Shown piece after piece: positions 1 to 12,091 of a stretch of DNA of 64,000 bases. The stretch comes from Henckelia pumila (Eukaryota > Streptophyta > Magnoliopsida > Lamiales > Gesneriaceae), in contig NC_133120.1 in assembly GCF_033568475.1 (NCBI RefSeq), positions 92,088,151-92,152,150 on the forward strand, given 5' to 3'. The notes under the pieces are model-generated. The model had not been told where the DNA came from, did not search any database, and saw only the letters and a program-made list of their open reading frames with translations. The position numbers were made by a program, and so were the translations under genes. Position 1 is the stretch's first letter, and every line of letters starts with the position of its first letter.

Positions 1-235
1 GAAGGTGAAGTCTGGTGATGGAAGAAGGAAGTGGTGTGAAGCTGGTGGTTATGGAAGAGGAGATAGGATAAGGGGGTGTACTGGAGTTTGAGTTCTTCGT
101 TGGATGATTTCGAGTGAATGAATCCTGGCCTCTCTTTTCTCTCAACACACACAAACAAACAGAAAACTTGCCTTTTTTTCTCTCTCTTTCCCTCTGCGGT
201 AATTGCAAGATACATGTGAATTGCGATGGCCTTAT
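1..235 (-). other. possible 5' leader of a gene running off the left edge
   Basis: This stretch is more GC-rich than the DNA to its right. On the minus strand it reads as a CT/GA-rich leader (GAGAGAAAAGAGAGG near 140) of the kind common just downstream of plant transcription starts. A minus-strand frame beginning with an ATG near 213 stays open to base 1, but its composition looks like untranslated leader and I recognise no protein. A gene leaving the window at the left is the simplest reading. Confidence 0.3.
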
Positions 236-299
236 TTGAAGGGAGAAGAGGCTCGAGACTGATAGGGATGAACGGCTGGGATTGCTCACAGTACTAATT

Positions 300-2350
300 T
301 CGATTGTAATAATAAAGAGTAAACGAGTGCTTTTTGTGTATTTTAATTAATTGGTATTATTCCTTCAAAAAAATAAAATTTAATTGGTGATATAATCATA
401 TTTTTATTTTCGTTGATAAAACTTTAAATTCTTTATTTAAGTATTTCATAAGTCAATAGTTACTTTCTTCTTCTTTTTTTTTTTACAATTAGATTTTGAA
501 TCTAAACCATCTGTCTTTAAATTTATTTATTTTTTATAAAACCATATGTCTTTAATTTAAAACCTTGGAATCATATGAATTTTAGGAGTACTCTTTCCAT
601 CAATAATTATTATAATTAGATTATATCTCTTGTGAAATAATTTCACGAATATATCCATTAAACGAGTTAACTGAACTCGTATCTGTAGTAAAAAAAAATA
701 ATTTTAACGTAAAAAATAATAAATTTTCATGCGTTAAATTTAATTTAAGACCGTCTCATAAAATATCCAATTTTGTGTTATTATTATTATTAGATAATCA
801 ATCAATAGTTAATAATATTTTAAAGCAAAAATCGTTAGTTATTATTATTTTCAATGAACATCAATAGTTACCATTCCTTTTTTTTATTATTAATGGATAT
901 TATTCCTTTTAAAAAAAATTGCTATTATTCTTTTTATTGAATAGTTGTTAGTAGTTCTTTTGAATGAAAATCATCAGCTACTGTCGAATGACTAGGGATT
1001 TGTTCGGCAGAACTAGACAATGGTGGGGGTTGGGAAATCGACCGCTGATTTTGTGCCACGTGGTGTCTGGTGATGGGCCATGCTTCCGTCCATCCTTGCC
1101 ATGCTTCCGTCCATCCTTGCTTCTCCGCTCTTCCCTTACAAAATTAGGAATTGTTTCTTATTTTTTTCTTCACAAAGAGACGGGAAGTATTTTCTAAAAG
1201 TTTTTTCAAATACTACTTAAAATAGGTTGAAATTTTATCGTTTTCATTGATCCTTACTGACCACTGTTCACTGGTAATCGATCGGTAAAATAAATTTTAA
1301 GAAAATTATAATGCGGCAAAATGTCAATTACATCACGAGGGTGACATTTTTTTAGTTCTCTGTTTTTTGTTAAATCAATTATAATTTTATAAATATGTCA
1401 AGGATCAATTTTAATTATTTTCACCAAGTTTATGTTATTAAATAAATAAATTAATTGTTAGACTATTAGTTTAACAACAAATGTATAAGGCTGAAAATAT
1501 CAGATCCGAATAGATGCAACCGAAATTGATATTTTGTCAAATTATATTTTATTATTAAGTGAAATCTTTAACATTTTGTAAATTTGTATTCGAAATTATT
1601 AGAACCTCGTGCATGGATTTGAAATGTTACTTCACGTAAAACTAATTTAAGCACTGGTAATGACACAAGTTGTAGGACCTATCATTTTATTGAAAATTAT
1701 AGTCGTTGTTGGTAACCGTACAATTTCAATATCTCAAATCATACTATAATCAGAGTTTCATGTTTCGATTGCTCTTTCAACAAAGTAATTAATTATTGCA
1801 CCTCAATAATTTCATTACTTGCAATCGGTCAGTATAATCAAGCTCGTGATATTGACCTAGCTAGCTATCGATTTTAGGAAGTGTTTGTCCTTTTACCAAA
1901 CGATTTAGTTGATAGTAATTGTACAACTCCGATCCGATCTTTTAAATCGTACACAACTCAATCTCATTTATTAAAAAAATGATAAATACAATATCTGAAA
2001 TAATAGTCGATCTAAATATTATATATGAAAAAAGGATAAATAAAAACAATAGATTTATTTCTTTAAAAAAACAATAGATTTATACAATATTTCGTGATTC
2101 TTTTTTTTAAAAAAAAAATGCATAAAATTCATGCATATATTGCATGCATCCCAATTGCATTTTCATTTTTCAGTTATTAAAAAGATTAAATTAAAATTGA
2201 ATCATTGAATATAGTACGAAAATAATACCATTATACCAGCATCTTTTAATTATAATTAGCTCTAGTTTGGTCAAGTGGGTGTTGTTACATACTATATATG
2301 ATCACGATAAATTAAATAAACCAAAGCTTTTTAACGACAATGATGGAGTA
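300..2350. other. intergenic AT-rich DNA, no gene seen
   Basis: About 2 kb of AT-rich sequence with many short A and T runs. A palindromic G-box core CACGTG lies at 1057-1062 in a short GC-richer island (about 1010-1140), directly before a 21-bp tandem duplication. The only open frame here (964-1197) crosses that duplication and matches no family I know. Direct repeats of a 17-bp A-rich unit at 2042-2058 and 2067-2083 are the only other structure noticed. Confidence 0.6.
1078..1119. repeat. perfect 21-bp tandem duplication
   Basis: Two identical head-to-tail copies of a 21-bp unit (CCATGCTTCCGTCCATCCTTG), 1078-1098 and 1099-1119, next to the G-box island. Confidence 0.9.
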
Positions 2351-2360
2351 TTATTTATTA

Positions 2361-2530
2361 GGGTAATGCTACATGTACACGGAAAGTTATACATTGAGTT
2401 ATACATTGCACTTGAAATTACATGATTATCCTACATGCATTTTTGAAAAAAAATTTCAAATAAAGTGCAGGGATAATCATGTAATATGTAATCCAACGTG
2501 TAACCCCTCGGTGTACATGTAGCATTACCC
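2361..2530. mobile_element. Mutator-type MITE, 170 bp, with perfect 9-bp TSD
   Basis: The ends are inverted repeats: GGGTAATGCTACATGTACAC at the left is mirrored exactly at the right, and weaker pairing continues inward. The 9-bp sequence TATTTATTA lies on both sides (2352-2360 and 2531-2539), an exact target duplication of the length expected for the Mutator superfamily. There is no coding capacity. The clean duplication and well-matched ends point to a fairly recent insertion. Confidence 0.9.
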
Positions 2531-2539
2531 TATTTATTA

Positions 2540-3090
2540 ATGCTAGTATATATTAGATGGCTACACAATATTGTACTTGTAATTTAAAAAATGAAAGTTT
2601 TATATGGATATATTTCGATTGTTGACATTCGATGCTGATATTCTGATCTAATAAGATCAAAACTCAAGTGAAAACATGGATTATTAATTATATATTGACC
2701 TTGATCAGTTGTTGGACAAAATGGAGAGAAATTCATGGCTTTCAACCTATTTTTTAGACATTTTATGAGTTTTTTTTTGTTTTTTCTTTTTTAAAATTCA
2801 TTAAATCTAACTATATCTATTGACTATTACCATGATGTAAGAGGCCATATAGAGCCATATGATACCTTGGTATGCTCAATTTTAAATTACAAAATAAACT
2901 CATAAAATTATCAAATTGCAAATATATATATATACATATACATATATATATATATATATCCATGTATATGTATAAGTATATGTATCATACTAAAATAAAA
3001 CACTTTTAAAAATAAATATACACACAATACATAATATTTGTATATTATATTAACATACAGTACTAAGTATACGTTGGTTCTAGTATACTA
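2540..3090. other. intergenic, AT-rich, no gene seen
   Basis: No coding signal. A degenerate TA-rich microsatellite with CATG/CATA interruptions runs from about 2920 to 2985. Confidence 0.6.
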
Positions 3091-3545
3091 TTTTTTTTTT
3101 ACAAGAACTTATAACTTTTATTGAAAAGAAAAGTCACTTGTTACAAGATTGATCAGCCAAAGTGGCAAATTCTCAGGCACCCAATAAAAAGATACAGGTG
3201 AAGAAATAACAAATTTTGCTAGAGAGTGAGCTACATAATTTGTCTGTCTGCTAACATGAAAAAAATCTACTATTGCTAAATTCGATAGCAAAGATATTAT
3301 CTCTGAAGCACATAATCCAACGTAACTCAAATCACTCATTGGCTCAGTGACTACTTGCACCGTTAAAAGTGAGTCAGATGTGAATATAACGTTCTGAAAA
3401 CCTTACTCTTGTATTTGTTTGAAGCCCTCCTTGATTGCTAATAGTTCACCAATGACCACCGATCCAGGATTCGTCCATTTCCTACCAAATGCCGCCAATA
3501 TTCGCCCCTCATGATTTCGAATAACACCCCCAACTTAGTTGTACA
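3091..3545 (-). pseudogene. 5'-truncated LINE-type RNase H remnant with poly(A) tail
   Basis: Read on the minus strand, the translation matches the plant RNase H-like domain found at the end of LINE/reverse-transcriptase proteins. It contains the segments VIRNHEGRILAAFGRKW, GELLAIKEGFKQ, VIFTSDS and VDFFHVSRQTNYVAHSLAK. In-frame stops interrupt it, for example after FKQIQE near 3400, so it is not a working gene. The coding part ends near 3118, followed by an AATAAA-like signal and a 10-base poly(A) tail seen as T at 3091-3100. That arrangement is typical of a 5'-truncated LINE insertion. The 5' border is uncertain. A decayed host RNase H-like gene is the alternative. Confidence 0.75.
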
Positions 3546-3559
3546 AGATGGAAATCTCT

Positions 3560-4733
3560 TTATTTTCACAAAAACTAGCTAGAGTTTATTCAAGAAATTT
3601 AAGAACTCGAAAGTGTATATGTAATTTAATTTCTGACCAATTATAATCATTCGGCGTTTCGAGGAATCTTTAGTTTGTCATCACTTTTAGGTGTTAGGAC
3701 CCTTGCTCGAATTGTGTCATATAGGAATTTTTTTTTTTAAAAAAAAAAACATAGATTATGGCGTTGTTTAAAATATAGATAGATATTATACAATAAAACC
3801 TCTATAAATTTAAAATGTTGAGACCGTGATATTTTATAATTTATAGAGGTACATATATATTAATTAATCGATAAATTAATTATGATTTTAAATAATATCT
3901 TTAGATTCAAAGAACATATATTTGATTACATAAAAATATAATTGTATTTCATCATGTCTATATCATGCTTCGTGAATTAATATAAAAATAAATAAAACTC
4001 ATTGTCCATATATATATTTACAAAACCAAGTAAATGATGTCATTTTTTTAATAATTAAAAAATAATCAAATAATTTTTATCGTGTGATGTGAATACAATT
4101 CACTTGCATATTGTCAATAATAAAAAGTGAAGATGAAATTTAACTAAATTTAAATTTCTAGAGAAAAAACCTAACAATGATATAAACCATATTTTACTAA
4201 TATATATCCTAGTTTTGTAATTTGAAATAATTATTAATTTATATATATCGGGATTGTAGATTTATATAAGAGTCTTTCGAAAAAAATCTTTATCTTATTA
4301 ATTTATCATATTGACCCAACTCAAGACCGAGAAAAATTATTATTTTTATAAATTTATTGATTTATCAAGTATTAATTTATATAATATAATTTTTTTAAGA
4401 TATATAAATGTACTTTAATTGATTTGTTATCGTGGAAATATATTAATAAAATATTATAACAATGTGACAACTGGTTGATGAGATGATGACATAAAGGTGG
4501 TATTCTTACACAACATCCATGCGTCCAATTTTAATTTAGCTATGTGGGATCCCTGCATTTTCATGAACCCCACATGTCCAAATCAATTTTGGATCATTGA
4601 ATCTAATATTCGAATAGTATTCTTATGCTACCATGAACTGAATCGTGACAACTAGTTTCACATCCTACGATGCAGGAAACACGGTCCCAAGCTTCGAATA
4701 TAGTTATTTCTCTTTCAATCACTTTAAACCTTT
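3560..4733. other. AT-rich intergenic DNA with a degraded dispersed repeat
   Basis: From about 3786 the sequence opens with an AACCTCTATAAATT-type motif and returns near 3845 as TTTATAGAGG. Related TAATTTAT/TTTATCGA motifs recur up to about 4450. This resembles an old, AT-rich non-coding plant repeat, but no clean termini or target duplication could be fixed. No coding potential was seen. Confidence 0.4.
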
Positions 4734-4749
4734 TTACCCCATGTATTTT

Positions 4750-4973
4750 TTTGTGACGTGAGAACCCGCAGCCGCTACTTTTCGGTGCGCTCTGGGTAAA
4801 CCCTTGGACTAATGCAATAACCTGCGAACTATGCTAGTCAGGTAAACCACACAAGGCAAGCCCTGTGTGACAGGCTAGTCCAAGAAGATGTTGGCAGGGG
4901 AATCGAACTCTTGACCAGTTGACCTATGGCCAAGAGTTCATCTACTTCACCAACTTGAACGCCCCTTAGAGGC
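4750..4973 (-). mobile_element. tRNA-derived SINE with 16-bp target duplication
   Basis: On the minus strand the element starts near 4973, carries a box A-like stretch (GGCGTTCAAGTTGGTGAAG, about 4942-4961) and a near-perfect box B (GAGTTCGATTCC, about 4909-4920), and ends in a short A-run at 4750-4752. The 16-bp sequence TTACCCCATGTATTTT is repeated exactly at 4734-4749 and 4974-4989. Internal RNA polymerase III promoter boxes, about 224 bp length, an A-tail and a long TSD together define a SINE. The layout resembles the Au/TS-like tRNA SINEs of flowering plants, but the family name is an inference. Confidence 0.9.
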
Positions 4974-4989
4974 TTACCCCATGTATTTT

Positions 4990-5490
4990 ATGTAAGTTTG
5001 TTGTTGTATTACCTACGCGTCTAATAAATTGCCATATAGCATAGACTCGACTATGTTAGTAGTGTCGTAAATTACTTAAAACAATTAGTTATTAATATTA
5101 AAAAAATTTCTAAAAGTACTTAGGTTTTTCTTTTTGGCAAAAAAAAGTTTACGTCGACATTTTTAGATCACACGAAACCTATTCAATATGATTAAGAGGA
5201 TTAAAAAAATAGGGATCTCAATATTTATTTTTATATATATTGGATCCATATTTATTCGTAATCTCAATCACTCTCTCGACGTTCCATTGGTTAATTTCCC
5301 CGTACTCTTCGGCTTTTTTTTTTCTCCATATATGATAACTTATTATCTGGTTATAACTTATAATTAAGCTTAATTTCAGAATAAAATGTAATTAAGGGCG
5401 TATAAGTCGTTTATGTTGTGAAAGTAAGAAAAACTATAAGATAGAAGATAGATATAATATAAATTAGCCGAATTGATTCAAATTTATCTA
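4990..5490. other. intergenic, nothing distinctive
   Basis: AT-rich DNA with no long open frame, RNA gene or repeat that I can support. Confidence 0.6.
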
Positions 5491-5500
5491 ATTATTTTTT

Positions 5501-5808
5501 GGGAAAATTGATTTTTTGGTCATGTAGGCTTGTCACTTTGCGATTTTGGTCCTCTATGTTTTTATGTTTCAGTTTTAGTTCGCTATCGTTATTTTTTTGG
5601 CAATTTTAGTCTTTTTTCGTGGCGCTGATGTGGCACCATTGCAATGTTGATGTGAAGCTGACGTGTATAGTATCACGTAAGCATTTTCGAAAAAAAAGAC
5701 TGAGATTGTCAAAAATCGAAATATACAGGACTAAAACTAAAATATAAAAACATAGATGACCGAAATCGCAAAGCTACAAACATACATGACTAAAATTACA
5801 GTTTTCCC
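5501..5808. mobile_element. Mutator-type MITE, 308 bp, long TIRs, 9-bp TSD
   Basis: The two halves form a long imperfect inverted repeat: GGGAAAATTGATTTTTTGG at the left pairs with the complement of the right end, which reads GGGAAAACTGTAATTTTAG inward. Pairing continues for about 90 bp, including the shared CTTTGCGATTT core. The 9-bp TTATTTTTT flanks both ends (5492-5500 and 5809-5817). Non-coding, with a GC-richer centre near 5620-5680. The TSD length and long TIRs fit a Mutator-type MITE, although the TSD is low-complexity. Confidence 0.8.
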
Positions 5809-5829
5809 TTATTTTTTTTTTAAAAAAAA

Positions 5830-6620
5830 CTCTAATCATGCATGGCATTGTATTCGTATTTGAACACACGCATGATAGCATAGAATAAATCAACTGCATT
5901 AGCTTAATTTATAGGTTTATTAAAACGTTAGGTGAATCAAACAACCATTTGTCATTTCATTTGTGTTATCCAATGAAAGCATGCACGTTTAATGAGAGCT
6001 ACAATATAGGCGTACTAAATCAGCTCGCAACTAATGCTGCGTAGAATAGGGGATTAGCTTAATTATTTATTATTTATTTATACTATAAAAACTCCAAATT
6101 AAAAGAAAAGAAGAAAGAAAATCACCCATTGTGATTAATTTCAAAATTATGGTAAATCATAAGATATATAATCCCCAAAAAAAAATCGAAACTAAATTCA
6201 CAATTTTAATTAGTTATAAGCTAGCTCACGAGTTCAATTTGCAAATACATTAATAATGATATTCTTGCGATCATAATTTTATAATAATAACATGATTTAT
6301 TTTATATTATTACAATATTTTAAAATATATTTAGAACAACTAACCAATTCACGAGTCCATGCCCTAGTTCATTTACAATACTTTTTTAAGCTTTTGATTT
6401 CGATTAAAAAAGTTTCGGTACGACCAAATTGGAATCTAGGTGGCTCGGCTCGGGTTATACAATTAAAATGCCATTGGTATAATGTACATTTATTAGGTTT
6501 CGCGTAGAAGCTAAAGTTCCACGTCGCATTGTTTGATGTAAACAATAAAATATTAAATGATTATAATATTTAAAAATTATACAGATATTAACCAGTTTTA
6601 CACTTTTACTCGGATTGGAT
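5830..6620. other. intergenic, no gene seen
   Basis: AT-rich DNA. A 71-codon open frame at 6292-6507 has no recognisable domain and no gene-like context. Confidence 0.6.
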
Positions 6621-6705
6621 TTACCAGATTAAGACAGTATTTTGGAGAGTTTTTAGAAAGCATTTATCAGTTTTTTCTTCACAAAATTTCATAAAATTTT
6701 AAAAT

Positions 6706-6884
6706 TGTTATAAATTTAGTGGGAAAAAAAAGAGAAGGAGAATGAAAGTGTAGAGAAATATAATAGAGAAAGATAAGTGTACAATATATGAACTAAACAC
6801 CTCTATTTATAGGGTATAGAGATTAGTGTAAAGAAAGAAAAATCTCAATCAAATCAATCAACTACAAATCATCTATATATAACA
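6706..6884 (-). repeat. 3' LTR of the copia fossil
   Basis: 179 bp; on the minus strand it begins TGTTATATATAGATG and ends ATTTATAACA. A polypurine tract (AAGGGGGAG) lies immediately upstream at about 6885-6895. Confidence 0.93.
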
Positions 6885-8183
6885 CTCCCCCTTAGATGAT
6901 TGATGAAGAGTCCAATGTTGCCTCGTTAAAACCTTGTCAGTAAAACCCAATGGAAAAAACCTGAACAAAGGAAAAAAGAGTACAACAATTGATACTCCCC
7001 CTGATTTCAATCACCGAATATCTTTTAATTGATGCATCTCTATCTTTTGCACCAATTTCTTGAATGTTGATGTCGGTAATGCCTTTGTGAATAAATCAGC
7101 TACATTGTCACTTGAACGGATTTGTTGGACATCAATATCACCTTTCTATTGAAGTTCGTGCGTGTAGAAAGACTTTGGTGAAATGTGTTTCGTTCGATCG
7201 CCTTTGATATACCCTCCCTTTAGTTGTGCAATGCAAGCAGCATTATCTTAAAAAATATTCGTCGAGTTATCTTTCGTTGTTGGTAGTTCGCATGATTCTT
7301 GAATATGTTGAGTTATAGATCTCAACCATATATATTATCGACTTTTTTCATACATTGCAATGATCTCAGAGTGATTTGATGATGTCGCTGTCAAAGTTTT
7401 CTTTGTCGACTTCTATGAAATAGCGGTGTCCCCTCGTGTAAACACATAACCCGTTTGGGATTTGACTTTATATGGGTCTGAAAGATAACATGCATCTGCA
7501 TATCCTGTTAAAGAGAAAATTGATTTTTTTCGAATAAAATAATCACATGTCAGTTGTACCATGAAGGTAACAAAATATATGTTTTACACCATTCCAATTT
7601 CTTCGGGTTGGAGAAGAACTATATATTTCTAGAAGGTTAACAGAAAAAGCTATATCTGGTCGGGTACAATTTGCAAGATATGATAATGCACCAATTGCAC
7701 TCAGATATGGTACTTCCGGACCAATGATATTCTCTCCATCTTCAAGTGGACGAAAAGGATCTTTCTTAGTGTCAAATGATCTAACGACCATTGGTGATGA
7801 TAATGGATGTGATTTATCCATGTAAAATCGTTTTCATATTTTTTCTACGTATGAGAATTGATGAATACATATTCCTTCTTATAAATGTTCAATTTGCAAG
7901 CTAAGACAAAATTTTGTCGTTCCCAAATCCTTCATCTCAAATTCACTTTTTAAATAATTGGCAGTTTTGGTGAGCTCTTCGGGAGTTCCTATGAGATTTA
8001 GATCATCCACATATACTGCCACGATTTCAAAACCTTCATCCGTATTTTTTGTAAAAACGCATGGACAAATAGCATCGTTTGTGTAACCTTCTTGTAATAA
8101 ATATTCACTAAGGCGATTGTACCACATGTGTCCGTATTGTTTTAATCCATATAATGACTTTTGAAGTTTTATTGAGAACATGG

Positions 8184-8482
8184 TGTAACGACCCACGTCC
8201 TTCCATCGCATCCCTCCCCAGCCCGTAGCATGGGCTTGGACCACATGGTTTGACGGGCATCGCACTCATGACCTCCCCACTCATGGCAGTGGGTTTTTGC
8301 CCTCCCCAGGGATGATAATAACTTATACTTAAGCCTGGAGGTGCAAGGTTCTATCCCCGGGAAGGGAAAAAACCAACTGCCAGGAGTAGGGAGGTCATGA
8401 GTGCGATGCCCGTCGAACCATGCGGTCCGAGCCCATGCTACGGGCTGGGGAGGGATGCGATGAAATTACGTGGGTCGTTACA
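8184..8482. mobile_element. fold-back element inserted in the copia reverse transcriptase region
   Basis: About 300 bp, far richer in GC than its host element. The two ends are inverted copies of each other: TGTAACGACCCACGT at the left, with the complement at the right, and pairing continues about 100 bp through CATCGCATCCCTCCCCAGCC and GACGGGCATCGCACTCATGA. CATGG lies on both sides (8179-8183 and 8483-8487); a 7-bp ACATGGT reading is also possible. A spacer of about 90 bp holds GGTTCTATCCCC, which resembles a tRNA box B. There is no coding capacity. The TG..CA ends and 5-bp duplication are LTR-like, but the structure is a hairpin, so the superfamily is open. Confidence 0.8.
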
Positions 8483-11400
8483 CATGGTCTTAGGGATTGT
8501 ATCACTTGCTTCTGATGGCTTAAATCCTTCAGGGATTTTCATGTATATGTCGTTATCAAGTGAACCATATAAATATGCAGTAACCACATTCATAACGCAT
8601 GTCCAATTTTTCTGATACAGCCAAGCTAATCAAGAATCGAAAAGTGGTGGCATCCATTACAAGTGAGTACGTTTCCTCATAGTCCATTACAGGTCTTTGA
8701 GAGAAACATTGGGCTACAAGTCTGACTTTATATCTTAAAATTTCGTCATTTTTATTTCTTTTTCGTACGAACACCCATTTGTATCCTAAAGATATTATAT
8801 TTTTAGGTGTTTGAACTACGGGCCCAAACACTCTACGTTTCTCTAAAGAATCTAATTCAGTTTGTATAGTCGCCTTCCGTCTTGGCCAATCATTTCTTTG
8901 TTGACAATCTTTAACAGATTGTGGTTCAGATCATCATTGTCTTGCATAATATCAAGGACTATGTTTAGAGTGAAAACATCATCGATGTTTGTATTACTTC
9001 GATCCCATATTTTACGAGATATCAAATAATTTGTCGAAATTTTGATATTTTCATGTGATTGTGATTCTTCATGAATCATGTTTTCCACATTTGTTTCATT
9101 TATTTCTCTTGGTGCATCATGTAAAGTTGCTTCTTCTGGAGCAGTAACTGTTTCTTTATTTTGTACCTTTCTTTTTCTAGGTACCGTATCCTTTGAACCA
9201 ATTGGTCGACCACGCTTCTGGCGTATTTTAGATTCGTTTGCGGGTAAAGTATTAGATGGTCCTATAGGGACGTCAATCTTCACCATAATATTCTCTACTT
9301 TTGTATATGATTTTGTCACATTTTTTGTATTAACAAAAGTATTGGGTAATTGATTTGCAATTCTTTGCAAATGAATAATTCTTTCAATTTTTTGCTCACA
9401 TTGATTGTTTCGGGGATCATAATGAGATAATGTTTTCTCATTCCAACAAATTTTTCGTTGTTCCTCAGGATACAACTTTGCTCCTCCTAGAGTTGGAAAA
9501 TCAGTTTCATAAAAGTGGAAATCTGCAAATCTTGCACTAAATAAATCACTCGTTAAAGGCTCCAAATATCTAATAATAGATGGTGAATCATATCCCACAT
9601 AAATTCCAAGTCTACGTTGTGGACCCATTTTGGTCCATTGTGTAGGTGGGATAGGGACTTGTACCGCACAACCAAACCCTCAAAAATGAGAAACATCAGG
9701 TTCTTGACCATATGCAAGTTGCAAAGGTGAGTATTAGTGGTAATTAGTTGGTCTCACACGAGTCAATGATGCAGCGTGTATTATAGCATGACAAAGCTGC
9801 AGATGGTAGTTTTGTTTTCATGAGTAGCGGTCTAGCAATCAATTGAAATCGTTTAATAAATGATTCTGCAAGACCATTCTGTGTATGAACATGGGCAACT
9901 GAATGCTCAACTGAAATCTCGATCGACATACAAAATTCATCAAATGCTTGTGATTTGAATTCAGCAGCATTATCAAGACGAATTGTCTTGATTGAGTGAT
10001 CAGGGAACTGAGATCGTAATTTATTTATTTGCCCAAGTAATCTAGCAAAAGCTATATTTCGATATGCTAACAAACTAACATGTGACCACCTAGTCGAGAC
10101 ATCAATCAATACTATGAAGTATCGAAATGGTCCACATGACGGGTGTATAGGCCCACAAATATCCCCATGAATTCTTTCCAAGAAGATTGTAATTTCAATA
10201 TCAACTTTTGTTGGGAAAGGTCTTATAATTAATTTTCCTTGTAAACAAGTCACACATGAAAAATCATCATGTAAGAGAATCTTTTGGTTCTTTAAGGGAT
10301 GTCCACGATAATTATTTATTATTCTTCGTATCATTGAACTCCCAGATGACCAAGTCGGTCGTGTCATAATACAAAACCTTTCTTGTCAACAAACTTCTTG
10401 TTTGTGACTGTATTTGCTTCAATTGATTTTATTATTGTGTAATACATTCCAGAGAAAAGTGCACATAATATTTCTTTTATCTGTTTCTAGCCAGATATAA
10501 TGGATGTAATGCAAATATATTCAACATTGTTTGCATTCAATATTGTTTCAATATAATATCCATTTCGGCGTATATCTTTAAAGATAAGCAAATTTCTACT
10601 TGATTTGCTTGCATAGAGTGCATTTTCAATATACAGGCTTGTCTCATTTGGTAAAATGACTTTTGCCTTCCCATGACCTTCAATAATTTTTTATGCACCC
10701 AAGATTGTTATAACATTATTTTCAGCTAATGTTAATTCCAAAAAATACCTTTTGCTTTTAAGATATGATATGTGTTGTACCACAATCAGCTAGACAATCA
10801 TCGTGATATTCCTTCATTAATCTAAAAATAAATGTATAATTTAGATAAGTTATAGCTCAAAGAAATTACATCCAAGACATATATAATTAACACAACAAAA
10901 TAATATAACTTATATCATTATTTTCATGAAGGATATGAACATCTGAAAGATTAAACGATGAGCTACCAAAATAAATAAGTTAAATTTATCTAAAGTATAG
11001 ATCACGATCTGTGCAAAGAAAATGCAAATAAACATGCATGGTATCTTGTAGACTATAAAAATGTATATAAACTTGTCGTGTTGCCATAGTTACTTATCAA
11101 TAAAATATTTGTGTTTAACTAAAAAAATATATTAGCAACTAGTTAAATAAACAAAATTAAAAATAATAAACAAACATGTTAAAATTCTGCAGGAATATTG
11201 ATATATATTAGATCTCGAATCAATATTGTTTGTTAATATTGATATATATTATATTTTATATCATTATCATTGACAAATCTAATATCAAAATTCTTCTAGA
11301 ATTTTGGAAAAACTCGAAATATCTGATTCTTCATAAATATTGACAAACTCTATATATTGGATCAATATTCCATCAAGAAATATTGATAGATCTACAAAAA

Positions 11401-11913
11401 TATGGATAGATCTTAAATCTTGAATCAATATTTTTCAATAATATAAACAATCGTTGATTTAAACACTAAATCATAAGTTTGCCTAGTTTGTTAAATTCAA
11501 ATTAATATTCTTCTGGAATATTGATGAATATTAATATATCATGTCATCAAGTCAATATTCTTCAGAAATATTGTCAGATCTTAAATCATATATCAATATT
11601 GATAATTTTTTTATATCTTGTATCAATATTCTTTGGAAATATTGATGAATTAAATGATGAGATTGTATCCGTAGATCTATCAAATGTCAATATAAAAACA
11701 TGATGTGTTATATCAAGAACATCAACATAAAATTAAATGTTGTGCTTCTTCAGGAGCATCAATAATTAACTAGAAGTATGAACATAAAAATAAAATCTAT
11801 GCGATTTCGAGAAGCATCAATATAAGATCGAAATATTGTGCTTCTTCGAGAGCATTCATGCAAAAATGATAATAATTTTTTTTCTACCTTGAAGAGCACT
11901 CGTGCTGATAACG

Positions 11914-12091
11914 TGTTATAAATTTAGTGGAGAAAAAAGAGGAGGAGAATGAAAGAGTAGAGAAATATTATAGAGAAAGATAAGTGTACAATATATGAAC
12001 TAAACAACTCTATTTATTGGGTAGATGGATTATTGTAAAGAAAGAAAAATCTCAATCAAATCAATCAACTATAAATCATCTATATATAACA
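11914..12091 (-). repeat. 5' LTR of the copia fossil
   Basis: 178 bp, partner of the LTR at 6706-6884. Same TG..CA ends and about 93 percent identical by eye. The primer-binding region follows directly on the minus strand. Confidence 0.93.

Larger units (their letters stand above)
6706..12091 (-). mobile_element. Ty1/copia LTR retrotransposon fossil, minus orientation
   Basis: A complete-length but broken copia element of about 5.4 kb. It has two short LTRs with TG..CA ends, and the 5-bp AAAAT lies directly outside both (6701-6705 and 12092-12096). Parts in order along the minus strand: 5' LTR; primer-binding region with TTATCAGCACGAGTGC just inside it; a long degraded AT-rich gag region (about 10.7-11.9 kb); integrase core (about 9.74-10.37 kb); integrase C-terminal and linker region (about 8.85-9.63 kb); reverse transcriptase (about 7.88-8.83 kb); RNase H end (about 7.0-7.8 kb); polypurine tract; 3' LTR. 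The INT-RT-RNase H order is diagnostic of copia. It carries several breaks and looks inactive. By eye the LTRs differ at roughly 7 percent, which suggests an age of a few million years. Confidence 0.95.
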
